Assembly: GCA_013285505.1 (NCBI GenBank)
Contig: CP053450.1
Location: forward strand, 3,828,796 to 3,892,795
Length of the DNA: 64,000 nt
From: Planctomycetota bacterium
GTDB lineage: Bacteria; Planctomycetota; Phycisphaerae; Phycisphaerales; UBA1924
Direction: 5' to 3'
The notes under the pieces are model-generated. The model was not told the DNA's origin. It did no database searches and was given only the letters and a program-made list of their open reading frames with translations. Shown one piece after another: positions 41,501 through 49,905 of this stretch. The position numbers and the translations under genes are program-made. Position 1 is the first letter of the stretch. Every line of letters begins with the position of its first letter.

Positions 41501-42535
41501 ATGGACCCCGATCAATCCGACACGCCGCAGAACGCTATCAAGCCCGCCCCCCGCGCCGAGAACGCGGCCGTGGAGGGCATGTACTTCGGGATCGCTCTCA
41601 ACGGGGCCGGGGGCGCCCGCCCGCTGGATGTCGCCGGCGTCCGCGGCTGGGCACCGGACGGCGAGTCGCTCTGGGTGCTGCTCGACCGCAACGACGATTC
41701 GGCCGAGGCGTGGCTCGAAAAGACCTTCCGCCTGCCGGAGATCATCCGCGACGGGATGCTCGCCGAGGACACCCGGCCACGGTGCCTGCGGACACAGGAC
41801 GGGATGCTCATCCAGCTCCGCGGCGTGAACCTCAACCCCGGGGCAACGCCTGACGACATGGTCGGCGTTCGGCTGTGGATCGACGAGCACCGCGTGATCG
41901 CGCTCCGCGGCCGGCGCGTGTTCGCCCTCGCCGACATGCAGACGCGGCTGCTCGAGGGCGTCGGCCCGAAGACTCCGGGGCAGATCCTCGTTCAACTCAC
42001 CGACACCATCACCGACCGGATCCGTGATGTGGTGAACAACCAGCAGGACCTTGTTGACGAGATCGACGAGGCGATGCTGGAGAGTGTCACGCCCGAACTG
42101 CGGCGCAAGCTCGCGGTGCCCCGGCGCCAGGCGATGACGATCCGCCGCTATCTCGCCCCGCAGCGGGACATGGTCGCGCGGCTGGCGATCGAGCCGACCC
42201 CCTTGCTCAGCGATAGCGACCGGCTCCGCCTGCGGGAGATCGCCGACGAGATCACGCGGCAGGTCGAGGAGCTGGACCTGCTCCGCGAGCGGGCATCGCT
42301 GATCCAGGAGCAGATGGCCGCGACGGCCAGCGAGCAGATGAACCGGACGATGTACGTCCTCTCGCTGGTGGCGGCGATCTTTCTGCCCCTCGGGCTGATC
42401 ACGGGCCTGCTGGGTGTCAACGTCGGGGGCATCCCGGGGGCCGACTCGCCGTGGGCGTTCGCGGGGCTGTGCGTGATCATGGTGGGCCTGGCGGTGCTGG
42501 AGTACTTCCTGTTCCGGAAGATGCGCTGGCTCTAA
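41501..42535 (+). CDS. CorA/ZntB-family divalent cation transporter
   Basis: 345 residues. Soluble N-terminal funnel (VRGWAPDGESLWVLLDRNDD, VGVRLWIDEHRVIALRGRRV), a long stalk helix (IRDVVNNQQDLVDEIDEAML), then two C-terminal helices with the family signature around GLLGVNVGGIPG (GxN motif as GVN) and a short basic end (FRKMRWL). ZntB-type members carry Zn or Mg; the alternative-motif form GVN rather than GMN leans to the ZntB branch. Start 41501, eleven bases after the pgpH stop, so co-transcription is likely. Confidence 0.9.
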   Translation: MDPDQSDTPQNAIKPAPRAENAAVEGMYFGIALNGAGGARPLDVAGVRGWAPDGESLWVLLDRNDDSAEAWLEKTFRLPEIIRDGMLAEDTRPRCLRTQDGMLIQLRGVNLNPGATPDDMVGVRLWIDEHRVIALRGRRVFALADMQTRLLEGVGPKTPGQILVQLTDTITDRIRDVVNNQQDLVDEIDEAMLESVTPELRRKLAVPRRQAMTIRRYLAPQRDMVARLAIEPTPLLSDSDRLRLREIADEITRQVEELDLLRERASLIQEQMAATASEQMNRTMYVLSLVAAIFLPLGLITGLLGVNVGGIPGADSPWAFAGLCVIMVGLAVLEYFLFRKMRWL

Positions 42536-42655
42536 CCCGGAAGGGTGATTGCGTGGGCGGGTGAGTGAGTGGGCGGGTGCGGGGTGGACGGGGGGGTGGT
42601 GAATCGGTCCGGGGCTGGTATGCTGCCCCCGGGGACCCCCACACGGAGCACCACG

Positions 42656-43699
42656 ATGTTTATGCACAACGAGCAGACCAGACGCGACTTTCTCAAGACC
42701 ACGGCCGCGGGACTCGCGGCGGGGAGTGTGATCGGCATGGCGGGAACAGCCAGCGGCAGGAACCTCGGCACCGGCTACATGGGGCTCGAACGCCGCCGCC
42801 TCGGCAAGACCGGCATGGACGTGACCGTGCTCGGCTTCGGCGGGGCCGAGGTCGGCTACGGCCAGACGGCGCAGGAGCGCGTTGACCAGCTGCTCAACTC
42901 GGCCCTCGATCAGGGCCTCGACGCGGTGGACACCGCCGAGTGCTACCGCGACTCTGAGGTACTCGTCGGCAACGCCATCGGCCACCGGCGCGACGACTAC
43001 TACCTGTTCACCAAGGTCGGGCACTGGGCGCCGGACGGCGTGGACGGCTGGAGCGCCGAGGGCGTGACCGCCTCGATCGATCGGAGCCTCGGGCGGCTCA
43101 AGACCGACTATGTCGACCTGGTCCACCTGCACTCGTGCAACATCGACATCCTCAAGAAGGGTGAGGTCATCGAGGCGCTCGAGAAGGCGCGCGATGCCGG
43201 CAAGACGCGGTTCATCGGCTACAGCGGCGATTCGCACGCGGCCAGGTACGCGATCGAGACCAAGAAGTTTGACACACTGATGACGTCGATCAGCGTGTTC
43301 GATCAGGAGGCGATCGACCTGACCCTGCCGCTGTGCCGCGAGCTGGACATGGGCGTGATCGTCAAGCGCGGCATCGGCAACGCGGTGTGGCGCTACGACG
43401 AGCTGCCGAGCAGCGGCTACCACCACGAATACTGGCACCGCATGCGGAAGCTCGAGTACGACTTCATGGGCAAGGACAACCTCGACAACGAGGGGCCGGA
43501 CGGCCCGGCGGGCACCGCGCTGCGGTTCGTCCTCGCGATGGACGGCGTCCACACCAACATCGTCGGCACCACCAACCCGGCGCGGTTCGCCCAGAACGCC
43601 GAACTGCTGTCGGCCGGGCCGCTGGAGCCGGAGAAGGTCGAGGCGATCAGGAAGCGGTGGAAGGAAGTGGCGGAGGAGGGTTGGGTGGGGCAGATTTGA
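42656..43699 (+). CDS. Tat-exported aldo/keto reductase
   Basis: 347 residues, (beta/alpha)8 barrel. Residues 9-14 RRDFLK followed by an Ala/Gly hydrophobic region form a twin-arginine signal. AKR tetrad residues: Asp and Tyr in DTAECYRDSEVLVG, Lys in YLFTKVG, His in LVHLHSCNI. NADPH-site features near the end: GTTNPARFAQNAELL. An exported reductase carries its cofactor folded, hence Tat. Substrate unknown; planctomycetes have many such copies. Start ATG 42656. Confidence 0.9.
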   Translation: MFMHNEQTRRDFLKTTAAGLAAGSVIGMAGTASGRNLGTGYMGLERRRLGKTGMDVTVLGFGGAEVGYGQTAQERVDQLLNSALDQGLDAVDTAECYRDSEVLVGNAIGHRRDDYYLFTKVGHWAPDGVDGWSAEGVTASIDRSLGRLKTDYVDLVHLHSCNIDILKKGEVIEALEKARDAGKTRFIGYSGDSHAARYAIETKKFDTLMTSISVFDQEAIDLTLPLCRELDMGVIVKRGIGNAVWRYDELPSSGYHHEYWHRMRKLEYDFMGKDNLDNEGPDGPAGTALRFVLAMDGVHTNIVGTTNPARFAQNAELLSAGPLEPEKVEAIRKRWKEVAEEGWVGQI

Positions 43700-43764
43700 C
43701 GAGTCCGGTGTTCAGTCGAAACGGATTTGTCGTTTCTGATTTCTGAAAGAGTCAAGGCTGATTC

Positions 43765-44133
43765 GTGTTGATCAGCCGACACGAGGTACACCACATGGCG
43801 ATGGCCCTCTACCTATCAGCAACCCTACTCACAATGCTTGCGGGCATTGACTACGCTCGTACATCCAGAAGTCTTGGATCACAGCCCGTTCCGGGATTGT
43901 GGAGGAACATCTATCTCACCGCAGGAACGTCTGCCATGTTTCTCCAACTGGGTCTCTTGATCATCGGGTTCTTCGCCTTTGAGTGGTGGACCCCACCACT
44001 CGCACTCGTCGCGTCTGTTGTCGTCGGCGGCATTTGCTACCGTGTCATTCGGTTGCAGGGTTGGTATGCCACACTCGGTTTTGTTTTGGCAGTAATTGCC
44101 ACTCTTCTGTTCATTGGCACTCTTTTGGGATAG
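43765..44133 (+). CDS. Small integral membrane protein, atypical base composition
   Basis: 122 residues, no family recognised. Three to four hydrophobic helices (LYLSATLLTMLAGI, FLQLGLLIIGFFAF, LALVASVVVGGICY, LGFVLAVIATLLFIGTLLG). The gene is clearly less G/C-rich at third positions than its neighbours, suggesting acquisition. ATG at 43765, or ATG 43795 (MAMALYL), could start it. The reading frame spans nearly the whole gap between the reductase gene and the DinB-like gene. Confidence 0.6.
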   Translation: MLISRHEVHHMAMALYLSATLLTMLAGIDYARTSRSLGSQPVPGLWRNIYLTAGTSAMFLQLGLLIIGFFAFEWWTPPLALVASVVVGGICYRVIRLQGWYATLGFVLAVIATLLFIGTLLG

Positions 44134-44146
44134 TCCACTTTTCCAG

Positions 44147-44686
44147 TCATTCCCCGTGCCGCTCCCGCATCTCCCGCCGGAACGCCTCGCTCTTCCCCGG
44201 CGCGATGGTTGCCCACTTCCAGTCTTCGTTGCCGACGAGAATCCGCGAGATCAGCATAAGCTGGCCGGTGTGGTAGGCGCAGTGGGCGATCGCCCGCGTG
44301 ACCGCCAGCGGCACGGTGTGCGGCTCGGCGCGGATGGTCACCGTCCGCGCCATGTCCGCGTCGCTCAGCGACTCGACCGCGTCGAGGGCGGTCTGCCAGC
44401 CGCGGTTCCAGATTGCGAGGATCTCCTCGCGTGACTCGGTGCCGGGGGCGAACTCGGTGTCTCGGTTCCGCCAGTCCTTCTCGCCGTCGGTGGTGAGGAA
44501 GTCGGCAAAGCGGCTGTGGAGCGAGCCGGCGAGGTGCTTCATGATGATCGAGACCGGGTTGGTGCCCGGGGCGATCGGCGTGTGCAGCTTGTCGTCGGGC
44601 ACCTGCCCCGCGGCGTGCTCGGCCCACTGCTTCTGCTTGCGCAGTTCGGCGAGCCAGGCGGACTTGACGGCTTCCAGCGTGGTCAT
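44147..44686 (-). CDS. DinB-like four-helix protein (DUF1572 type)
   Basis: 179 residues. Three-histidine metal site of the DinB/YfiT fold: His in IIMKHLAGSL and the pair AHCAYHTGQLMLI. Further landmarks are MTTLEAVKSAWLAELRKQKQ and NRGWQTALDAVES. This superfamily includes thiol S-transferases (bacillithiol or mycothiol dependent) as well as uncharacterised members; which applies is unknown. Start ATG 44686. Its 5' end abuts an inverted-repeat element (44697-44820). Confidence 0.85.
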   Translation of the reverse strand: MTTLEAVKSAWLAELRKQKQWAEHAAGQVPDDKLHTPIAPGTNPVSIIMKHLAGSLHSRFADFLTTDGEKDWRNRDTEFAPGTESREEILAIWNRGWQTALDAVESLSDADMARTVTIRAEPHTVPLAVTRAIAHCAYHTGQLMLISRILVGNEDWKWATIAPGKSEAFRREMRERHGE

Positions 44687-44696
44687 GCGGAATTCT

Positions 44697-44820
44697 AGGA
44701 GAACGCAGAGCACGCAAAGGAGTCGCGGAGGACGCAGAGAGAGGCGTCTGGACGGTAGGAAGAAACTGACCCGGCTTTCCCTTTGCGTTCTCTGCGTCGA
44801 CTCTGCGCCCTCTGCGTTCA
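44697..44820. repeat. Inverted-repeat element built from GAACGCAGAG units
   Basis: Two arms of about 43 bases in inverted orientation (44701-44743 and about 44775-44819), each made of several ACGCAGAG or ACGCAAAG units about nine bases apart, separated by about 30 bases. One arm touches the stop codon of the dus gene, whose TGA lies in GGCTGAACGCAGAG. A single related arm recurs at 63279-63325. It looks like a non-coding MITE or REP-type element. Confidence 0.7.
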
Positions 44821-46169
44821 GCCTTCCGGCTCAAAGTCGGGCGTGTACCACTCATCCAGCACCGCCCGCCAGTCCTCCATGCTTGTCACCCGTGTGAACC
44901 GCACCCGCACCTCTTCACCCCGCGGGTGGTGCTCAGCGAAGCGGATGCCGAACTTCCGCATCACGCGGCCGGTGTAGACCTCCGGTTTGCGGCACGACGC
45001 GTTCACCGCCAGCGCCAGCTCGAAGTGGTCCTCCAGCACCGCCCGCTGCTCGGCGACCGTCGGCGGCAGGGGCTCGCGCCCGGCGAGCAGGTCGCGGGCC
45101 TGGCGGAAGATCCACGGGTTGCCGATGCACCCCCGCGCCACGCTCGCGCCGTTCACGCCGGTGAACTCAACCATGCGGAAGATATCGCCCACACCCCACA
45201 CATCGCCGGAGCCGAAGACGATGCAGTCCGGGTGCTGCGCGCGCAGTTGCTGCACGATCTGCCGCAGCAGGTCCCACCGGCTGGGGCCGACATACTTCTG
45301 CTCGACCGTGCGCCCGTGGATCGTCGCCCACGCATACCCCATCGAGTACGCGGCATCGACGATCTTCCAGAACGCCTCGATCATGTCGGGCGTGTCGTCG
45401 AAGCTCCGCCGGACTTTGAGCGTGCAGGCGATGTCCGCGGGTACCGCCTCGCGGACGGCCTCAAGCATGGCGATCGCGCCGGCGGGCTCGGCCAGCCAGT
45501 GCCCGCCGCGGGCCTTGCGGCTGATCTTCTTGACCGGGCAGGCGAGGTTGACGTCGATCGAGGCGAACGAGTCGGTGGTCTCGGCGGCCGGCGGCTTCGG
45601 GCGCGTGCTGCGCGCAGATCGTCCTCGACCGCCACCCGCCCGAGCTGCTCACCCCCCGGCAGCCGCAGGTGGGCCGGCCGCTGCGAGGGGTCGTGCGTCG
45701 TGGCCCCGTCGTAGGCCAGCCGGCGGTAGTCGCGGTCGTGCCTCCGCCCCTGCTCGGCCATCTTGAGGGCGGCGATGGCCATCTCCTTGGGGTCCGACCC
45801 CATGAGTTGGCCAGAGAGCGGGGCGTCCTCGGCCCCGCCGGGGACGTTGTCGTGCAGGTCGCCGAGGTCGGCCTTGGCAAAGCCGCGGCCGCCGGCCAGC
45901 AGCGTGCGGTCGAGCAGGGCCTCGGTCACGCAGTAGGGGCAACCATGCCGGCGGGCGACAATCCGCATGGCCGCGTCGGAATAGCCCGCCAGGCCCGCCT
46001 GGAAGAAGGGCGCATCAAAACCGGGCACAAACGCCGCCACGCGGGGGTCCATGCCCCCCAGGCCGTGCTCGAGGGCCAACCGCTCCGCGACGCGGCGGGG
46101 GTCGATATCCTCCGCTCCGGGCGCGACGGCCGGGCCCGGCGGGGTGGCGTTGTTGCTGGTGCATCCCAT
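44818..46169 (-). CDS. tRNA-dihydrouridine synthase family protein (two frameshifts)
   Basis: About 451 residues against about 330 usual. FMN-barrel landmarks: APFFQAGLAGYSDAAMRIVA, YCVTEALLDRTLL, MGSDPKEMAIAALKMAE, catalytic Cys in DVNLACPVKKI, KVRRSFDDTPDM, WATIHGRTVEQKYVGPS, IVFGSGDVWGVGDI and ARGCIGNPWIFRQ. An inserted stretch of about 60 polar residues separates the MGSDP and DVNLACP elements. Frame breaks at about 45601-45616 (two adjacent CG tracts, each two bases short). Reduces uridine in tRNA. Start ATG 46169 gives an unusual Cys/Asn/Pro leader; a later start is possible. Confidence 0.88.
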
Positions 46170-46236
46170 CGGGCAATCGTAGGAATGCACGCCCGATGGC
46201 GAGAACGCCGCGGATCGCCGCCGTAGACGGGATGGA

Positions 46237-46341
46237 GCCACAGATGAACACAGATACACACAGATGGACAAGAGGCATGACCAACCCTGAAAACAGCCAA
46301 TCAACGTCTTCCATCCGTGTCCATCTGTGTTCATCTGTGGC
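46237..46341. repeat. Inverted-repeat element of CACAGATG units upstream of a lipoprotein gene
   Basis: Left arm 46237-46272 starts GCCACAGATGAACACAGAT. The right arm 46310-46341 is its imperfect reverse complement, ending ATCTGTGTTCATCTGTGGC. The centre is about 37 bases. The right arm reaches five bases before the ATG of the following gene and contains an in-frame GTG (46337). Confidence 0.75.
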
Positions 46342-46795
46342 GAAGATGCTCTGCGTGGGAACGCTGGCCATTGGCGCCGCGGGCGTGCTGCCGGCCTGCA
46401 ACGCCCTGCCCACCGGGCTGGCCGACGAGGCGGTCGGCCCCTACGACCGGCCCTTCCCCGCCGAACTGGCCCAGACCGAGACGCTCGACATCCAGGTCAT
46501 CCGCCGGCCGGAGACCCGCATCACCATGACCAACACCACCGCCCGGAGCTTCGGCCCCTCGACGGTCTGGCTCAACGGGCGATTCAGCCGGCCGATCGAC
46601 GGCTTCCGGGCCGGGCAGACCCTCACACTCGACCTCTACGACTTCCGCGACGAATTCGGCGAGACTTTCCGGGCGGGCGGGTTCTTCGCGACCAAGGCCC
46701 CGGAGAAGATCATGCACGCCCAGCTTGAGACCATCGTCGACGGCGACAGCCGCATGATCGGGCTGGTCATGGTCGATCAGGACGACATCCGCTAG
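46337..46795 (+). CDS. Lipoprotein of unknown function; start probably inside a repeat arm
   Basis: 153 residues from GTG 46337 (MAKMLCVGTLAIGAAG), 150 from ATG 46346. The GTG start adds the Lys that lipoprotein signals normally have. Lipobox GVLPAC. The mature protein is short and beta-rich (QTETLDIQVIRRPETRITMT, NTTARSFGPSTVWLNGRFSR, GQTLTLDLYDFRDEFGETFR). No family recognised. It lies 21 bases upstream of the deacetylase gene, so the two may be co-transcribed. Confidence 0.75.
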   Translation: MAKMLCVGTLAIGAAGVLPACNALPTGLADEAVGPYDRPFPAELAQTETLDIQVIRRPETRITMTNTTARSFGPSTVWLNGRFSRPIDGFRAGQTLTLDLYDFRDEFGETFRAGGFFATKAPEKIMHAQLETIVDGDSRMIGLVMVDQDDIR

Positions 46796-46816
46796 ACGCG
46801 GCACGAGGAGCTCGGC

Positions 46817-47582
46817 ATGGCGCAGGTGCTCGTGGTCGGGCCCCACCCGGACGATCAGGAACTCGGCATGGGCGGCACGATCGCCCGGCTGGCCGAGCAG
46901 GGGCACGACGTGCTGCTGCTGGACATGACCAACGGCGAGCCGACACCCTTCGGCGACCCCGAGACGCGCGCAAGAGGCCGACGCCGCCGCCGCGGCACTC
47001 TCTCCGGATGCCGCAATGTTCCCCGAGGGCAGGCCCGTCCGGCGCGTGCAGCTCGGGCTGCGGAACCGGTTCGTCGAGCACACGATCGAGGCGCGGCACA
47101 AGGTCGCGGGCGTGATGCGCGCGCACCGGACCGAGATCATCTTCGTCCCCTACTTCGAGGACGCCCACCCGGACCACCTCGCGGTGACGCGGATCGTCGA
47201 GGACGCGCGGTTTGACGCGAAGCTGACGGGGCTGGAGATGCCCGTACCCGAGGCGTTGACGCCGGACGACCCCGAAGCCAGGATCGCCGACTACGCCCCG
47301 CCCTGCCACCCGCGGTGGTTGTTCTACTACTTCTGCACGCACCTGCGGATCACGCCGCAGCCGACGTTTGTCTTTGACGTCACCGGGTGCGAGGCCAAGA
47401 AGGAACTGGCGATCCGGGCCTACCACTCGCAGTTCGGCATCAACGAGAAGAACCGGCCGGTGGTGGACTGGGTGATGGGCGCGACGCGGTTCTTCGGGTC
47501 GCGGATCGGGACGGCGGCGGGCGAGCCGTTCTTTGCGAGGGAGCCGGTGGGGATGAGGGGGTTGGGGGGCTTGCCGCTGTAG
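46817..47582 (+). CDS. PIG-L/LmbE deacetylase, BshB1-like (one frameshift)
   Basis: About 256 residues. The zinc motif VVGPHPDDQELGMGGTIARL has Gln where many members have Glu or Val after HPDD. FVPYFEDAHPDHLAVTRIVE provides the third ligand His. The C-terminus FFGSRIGTAAGEPFFAREPV and the LPL end match BshB1, the GlcNAc-malate deacetylase of bacillithiol synthesis. Frame break at about 46964-46972 (CG tract). Family call is secure; bacillithiol use is inferred because no bshA is in the window and bshC is only tentative (27481). Confidence 0.85.
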
Positions 47583-47611
47583 CGACACCAGCGAGGGGAC
47601 AGGACCGCCCT

Positions 47612-48400
47612 TTGGCAGCGTCACGATCACAACCAGACCCCGCACCGCTCCTCCGGATCGCGGCCGAACCGAGCCGGGACGGATTGCGGCTCGCGCTACG
47701 GCAATTCCTCACTGACGAGAACGTTGAGGTCGTCACAAACAGAGGCTTTGAGGGCGGACCGTTCAGCGAGCGTTGCTGCAGGCAGATCCGGGACACCGGC
47801 ATCATGCCACCCAGTGAGGTCATGTCGGGCCGCACCGCCGAAGCCGGGTTGAGTTGGCCGCGGGAAGTCTTTGCACTCGCCCGTTGGGGAGATGGCTTCG
47901 CCCCGTGGCAGTGCTTTGCCGCATGGGTCTTGCTCACGTGGGTGGCGGATCCGAATGATGACGAATGCACAGAAGCTGATGCGGACACGGTCTGGTCCCT
48001 CACCGAGGGCGCGACACGCCTGTCGCCGGAGATTTGCGCACACGCCATTGCCTATCTGCGCTGGCAGGCTCCGGCGCGGAACGAACCTGGGCCAACCGCC
48101 TTCCACGAACTCGGTATCGCCTGTCTCTACGCTGCCCTGTTCAGATCCCACCCCGGACAACGTCTTCGAGACGCGCTGGACATGCAATGCCTGAGAACCA
48201 TTGAGGTCGCCGATCAGGACACCCTCGAGGCTATCGACTCCGGTGAGATATGGGCCATCCGCTGGCCACTTGACATGACCCAATGCGTCATGGAGAGACA
48301 GTGGCGAACGCTGTGTTCGGAGTTGCTCGGGCCTTTCGATCAACGCCAGATGCCCGATTCGGCGGGAGAGATTCTTCGGCGAATGCAGGCCGGGGTCTGA
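47612..48400 (+). CDS. Unknown protein with atypical composition; start uncertain
   Basis: 263 residues from a TTG at 47612 preceded by AGGGGACAGGA; ATG 47803 would give about 199. Segments: GLRLALRQFLTDENVEVVTN, WPREVFALARWGDGFAPWQC, LLTWVADPNDDECTEADADT, FHELGIACLYAALFRSHPGQ. Rich in Trp and Cys, predicted helical, no signal peptide or membrane helix. G/C at third positions is lower than in neighbours, so recent transfer is plausible. No family recognised. Confidence 0.55.
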   Translation: MAASRSQPDPAPLLRIAAEPSRDGLRLALRQFLTDENVEVVTNRGFEGGPFSERCCRQIRDTGIMPPSEVMSGRTAEAGLSWPREVFALARWGDGFAPWQCFAAWVLLTWVADPNDDECTEADADTVWSLTEGATRLSPEICAHAIAYLRWQAPARNEPGPTAFHELGIACLYAALFRSHPGQRLRDALDMQCLRTIEVADQDTLEAIDSGEIWAIRWPLDMTQCVMERQWRTLCSELLGPFDQRQMPDSAGEILRRMQAGV

Positions 48401-48487
48401 AACGGATCTCATTCCGAATCTCGGGCTCGAATCAGTGATCGCACGCAGGCTAGGCTTGGGGTTAGCACGACCCACACGGAGCCCGCC

Positions 48488-49880
48488 ATGACCACCCCGC
48501 TCGACGCCACAACCCCCCACCCCTCAACTTTCAGTGGGTGCCGCAGCCCGACGCCCAAAGGCTCGTCGATGAGTTGCTGGAGGGCTTTCTCGGCGACTGC
48601 CCCGCCGCGGCGTGCCTGGCCGGGCGGATGCTCGACGAGGCCGGGACGCGGTTCAAGGACTGGGTGGACTTCATCGAGGTGCCGGCGACCGACGAGTTGT
48701 GCGCGCCTGGCGTCGGTCGGGTTCACGCCCATCGAGCGGCCGGGTGCGGCCGCGTGCTTCGAGCACCCGGGGGCGATCTTCCCGGCGATCGTGCTTGGCA
48801 CCGGCGGTCCGCAAGCGCGTGGGCATCAAGGTTGACTCGCTCGCCGATGTCTGTGCTGCGAACGCGGTGGACAACACGTTCCGGCAGGAGGGCGAGCCGG
48901 GATCGCGGTTCCGGTGGGGGCAGGTGTTTGTCGCGCCCGGGGCCGAGCTGTGGGCGGTCGAGCGGCACGGGTACCGCGGGTTCGAGCCCGTCAGCGATCC
49001 GCTGGCGGCGCGGCTGGAGGCCCAGCGGCAGTTCGAGCGTCTCCGCCGGCGGCAGCGCAACTTCGCGACTGACGCGGAGGGATTCGCCCGGTTGAACGAG
49101 CTGGTGGATGAGGCGGTCTCGCTGCTGGGCGTGGACTGGGCGTGCGACCTGTTCTTCGCCGCCGAGCGCGAATACTGGATGCGTCGCAACCGCGCGGCGC
49201 GCGCGCAGAAGAGCCGGCAGGACATCCTCGGCCTCGGCTGGGCCAACCACGACCACCACACCTACCGGTGCTCGCGCGAGAACTACGGCGCGGTCATCGC
49301 GGTCTTCGAGAAGCTCGGGTTCTTCCTGCGGGAGCGGTTCTATGCGGGCGAGGAGGCCGGCTGGGGGGCCCAGGTGCTCGAGCAGCCGGTGACGGGCATC
49401 GTGATCTTCGCCGATGTGGACATGAGCGCCGAGGAGCTGACCGGCGACTTTGCCCACGGCACGCTCAGGGCCCGCGACGAGCTGGGCACGATCGGCCTGT
49501 GGGTGGGCATGCACGGTGAGAGCCTGCTGCAGGCGGGGATGCACCACCTCGAGTGCCAATTCGCGTGGCACGCGCTGCGGGAGCAGCTGCAGAAGGAGGG
49601 AGTGAACACGATGCAGCCGTTCACGACGTTCTCGTACCTGCGGCAGGCGTTTACCGAGGGTGAGTGGTGGACGGTGGACCCGGCGCGTCTCGACCGGCTG
49701 GTCGCGTCTGGCGCGCTGGACGAGCACCAAGCGGGGTTCATCCGCGAGAGCGGCACGATCGGCTCGCACCTGGAGAACCTCGAACGCAACGACGGGTTCA
49801 AGGGGTTCAATCAGCAGGGCGTCAGCGACATCATCCAGCGGACGGACGCGCGGAAGCACATCCACCCGATGGGGGCGTGA
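48488..49880 (+). CDS. Conserved-looking unknown protein with VOC-like halves (three frameshifts)
   Basis: About 465 residues. Two segments resemble vicinal-oxygen-chelate modules: KDWVDFIEVPATDELCARLA with VGFTPIERPGAAACFEHPGA, and WANHDHHTYRCSRENYGAVI with FEKLGFFLRERFYAGEEAGW. The C-terminal part has conserved-type residues (HGESLLQAGMHHLECQF, PFTTFSYLRQAFTEGEWWTV, GSHLENLERNDGFKGFNQQG). The H-x-H-H cluster suggests a metal enzyme of the general DUF1338/VOC kind, but I cannot assign it. Frame breaks at about 48515 (C homopolymer), 48700 and 48800 (CG tracts). The first residues are therefore uncertain. Confidence 0.7.
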
Positions 49881-49905
49881 GCGGACACGGGGGACGGCCT
49901 CGTGC

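Noticed and set aside
41417..43552. A 711-codon antisense frame over the CorA and aldo-keto reductase genes
   Set aside because: No start signal or family pattern; both plus-strand genes are well supported.
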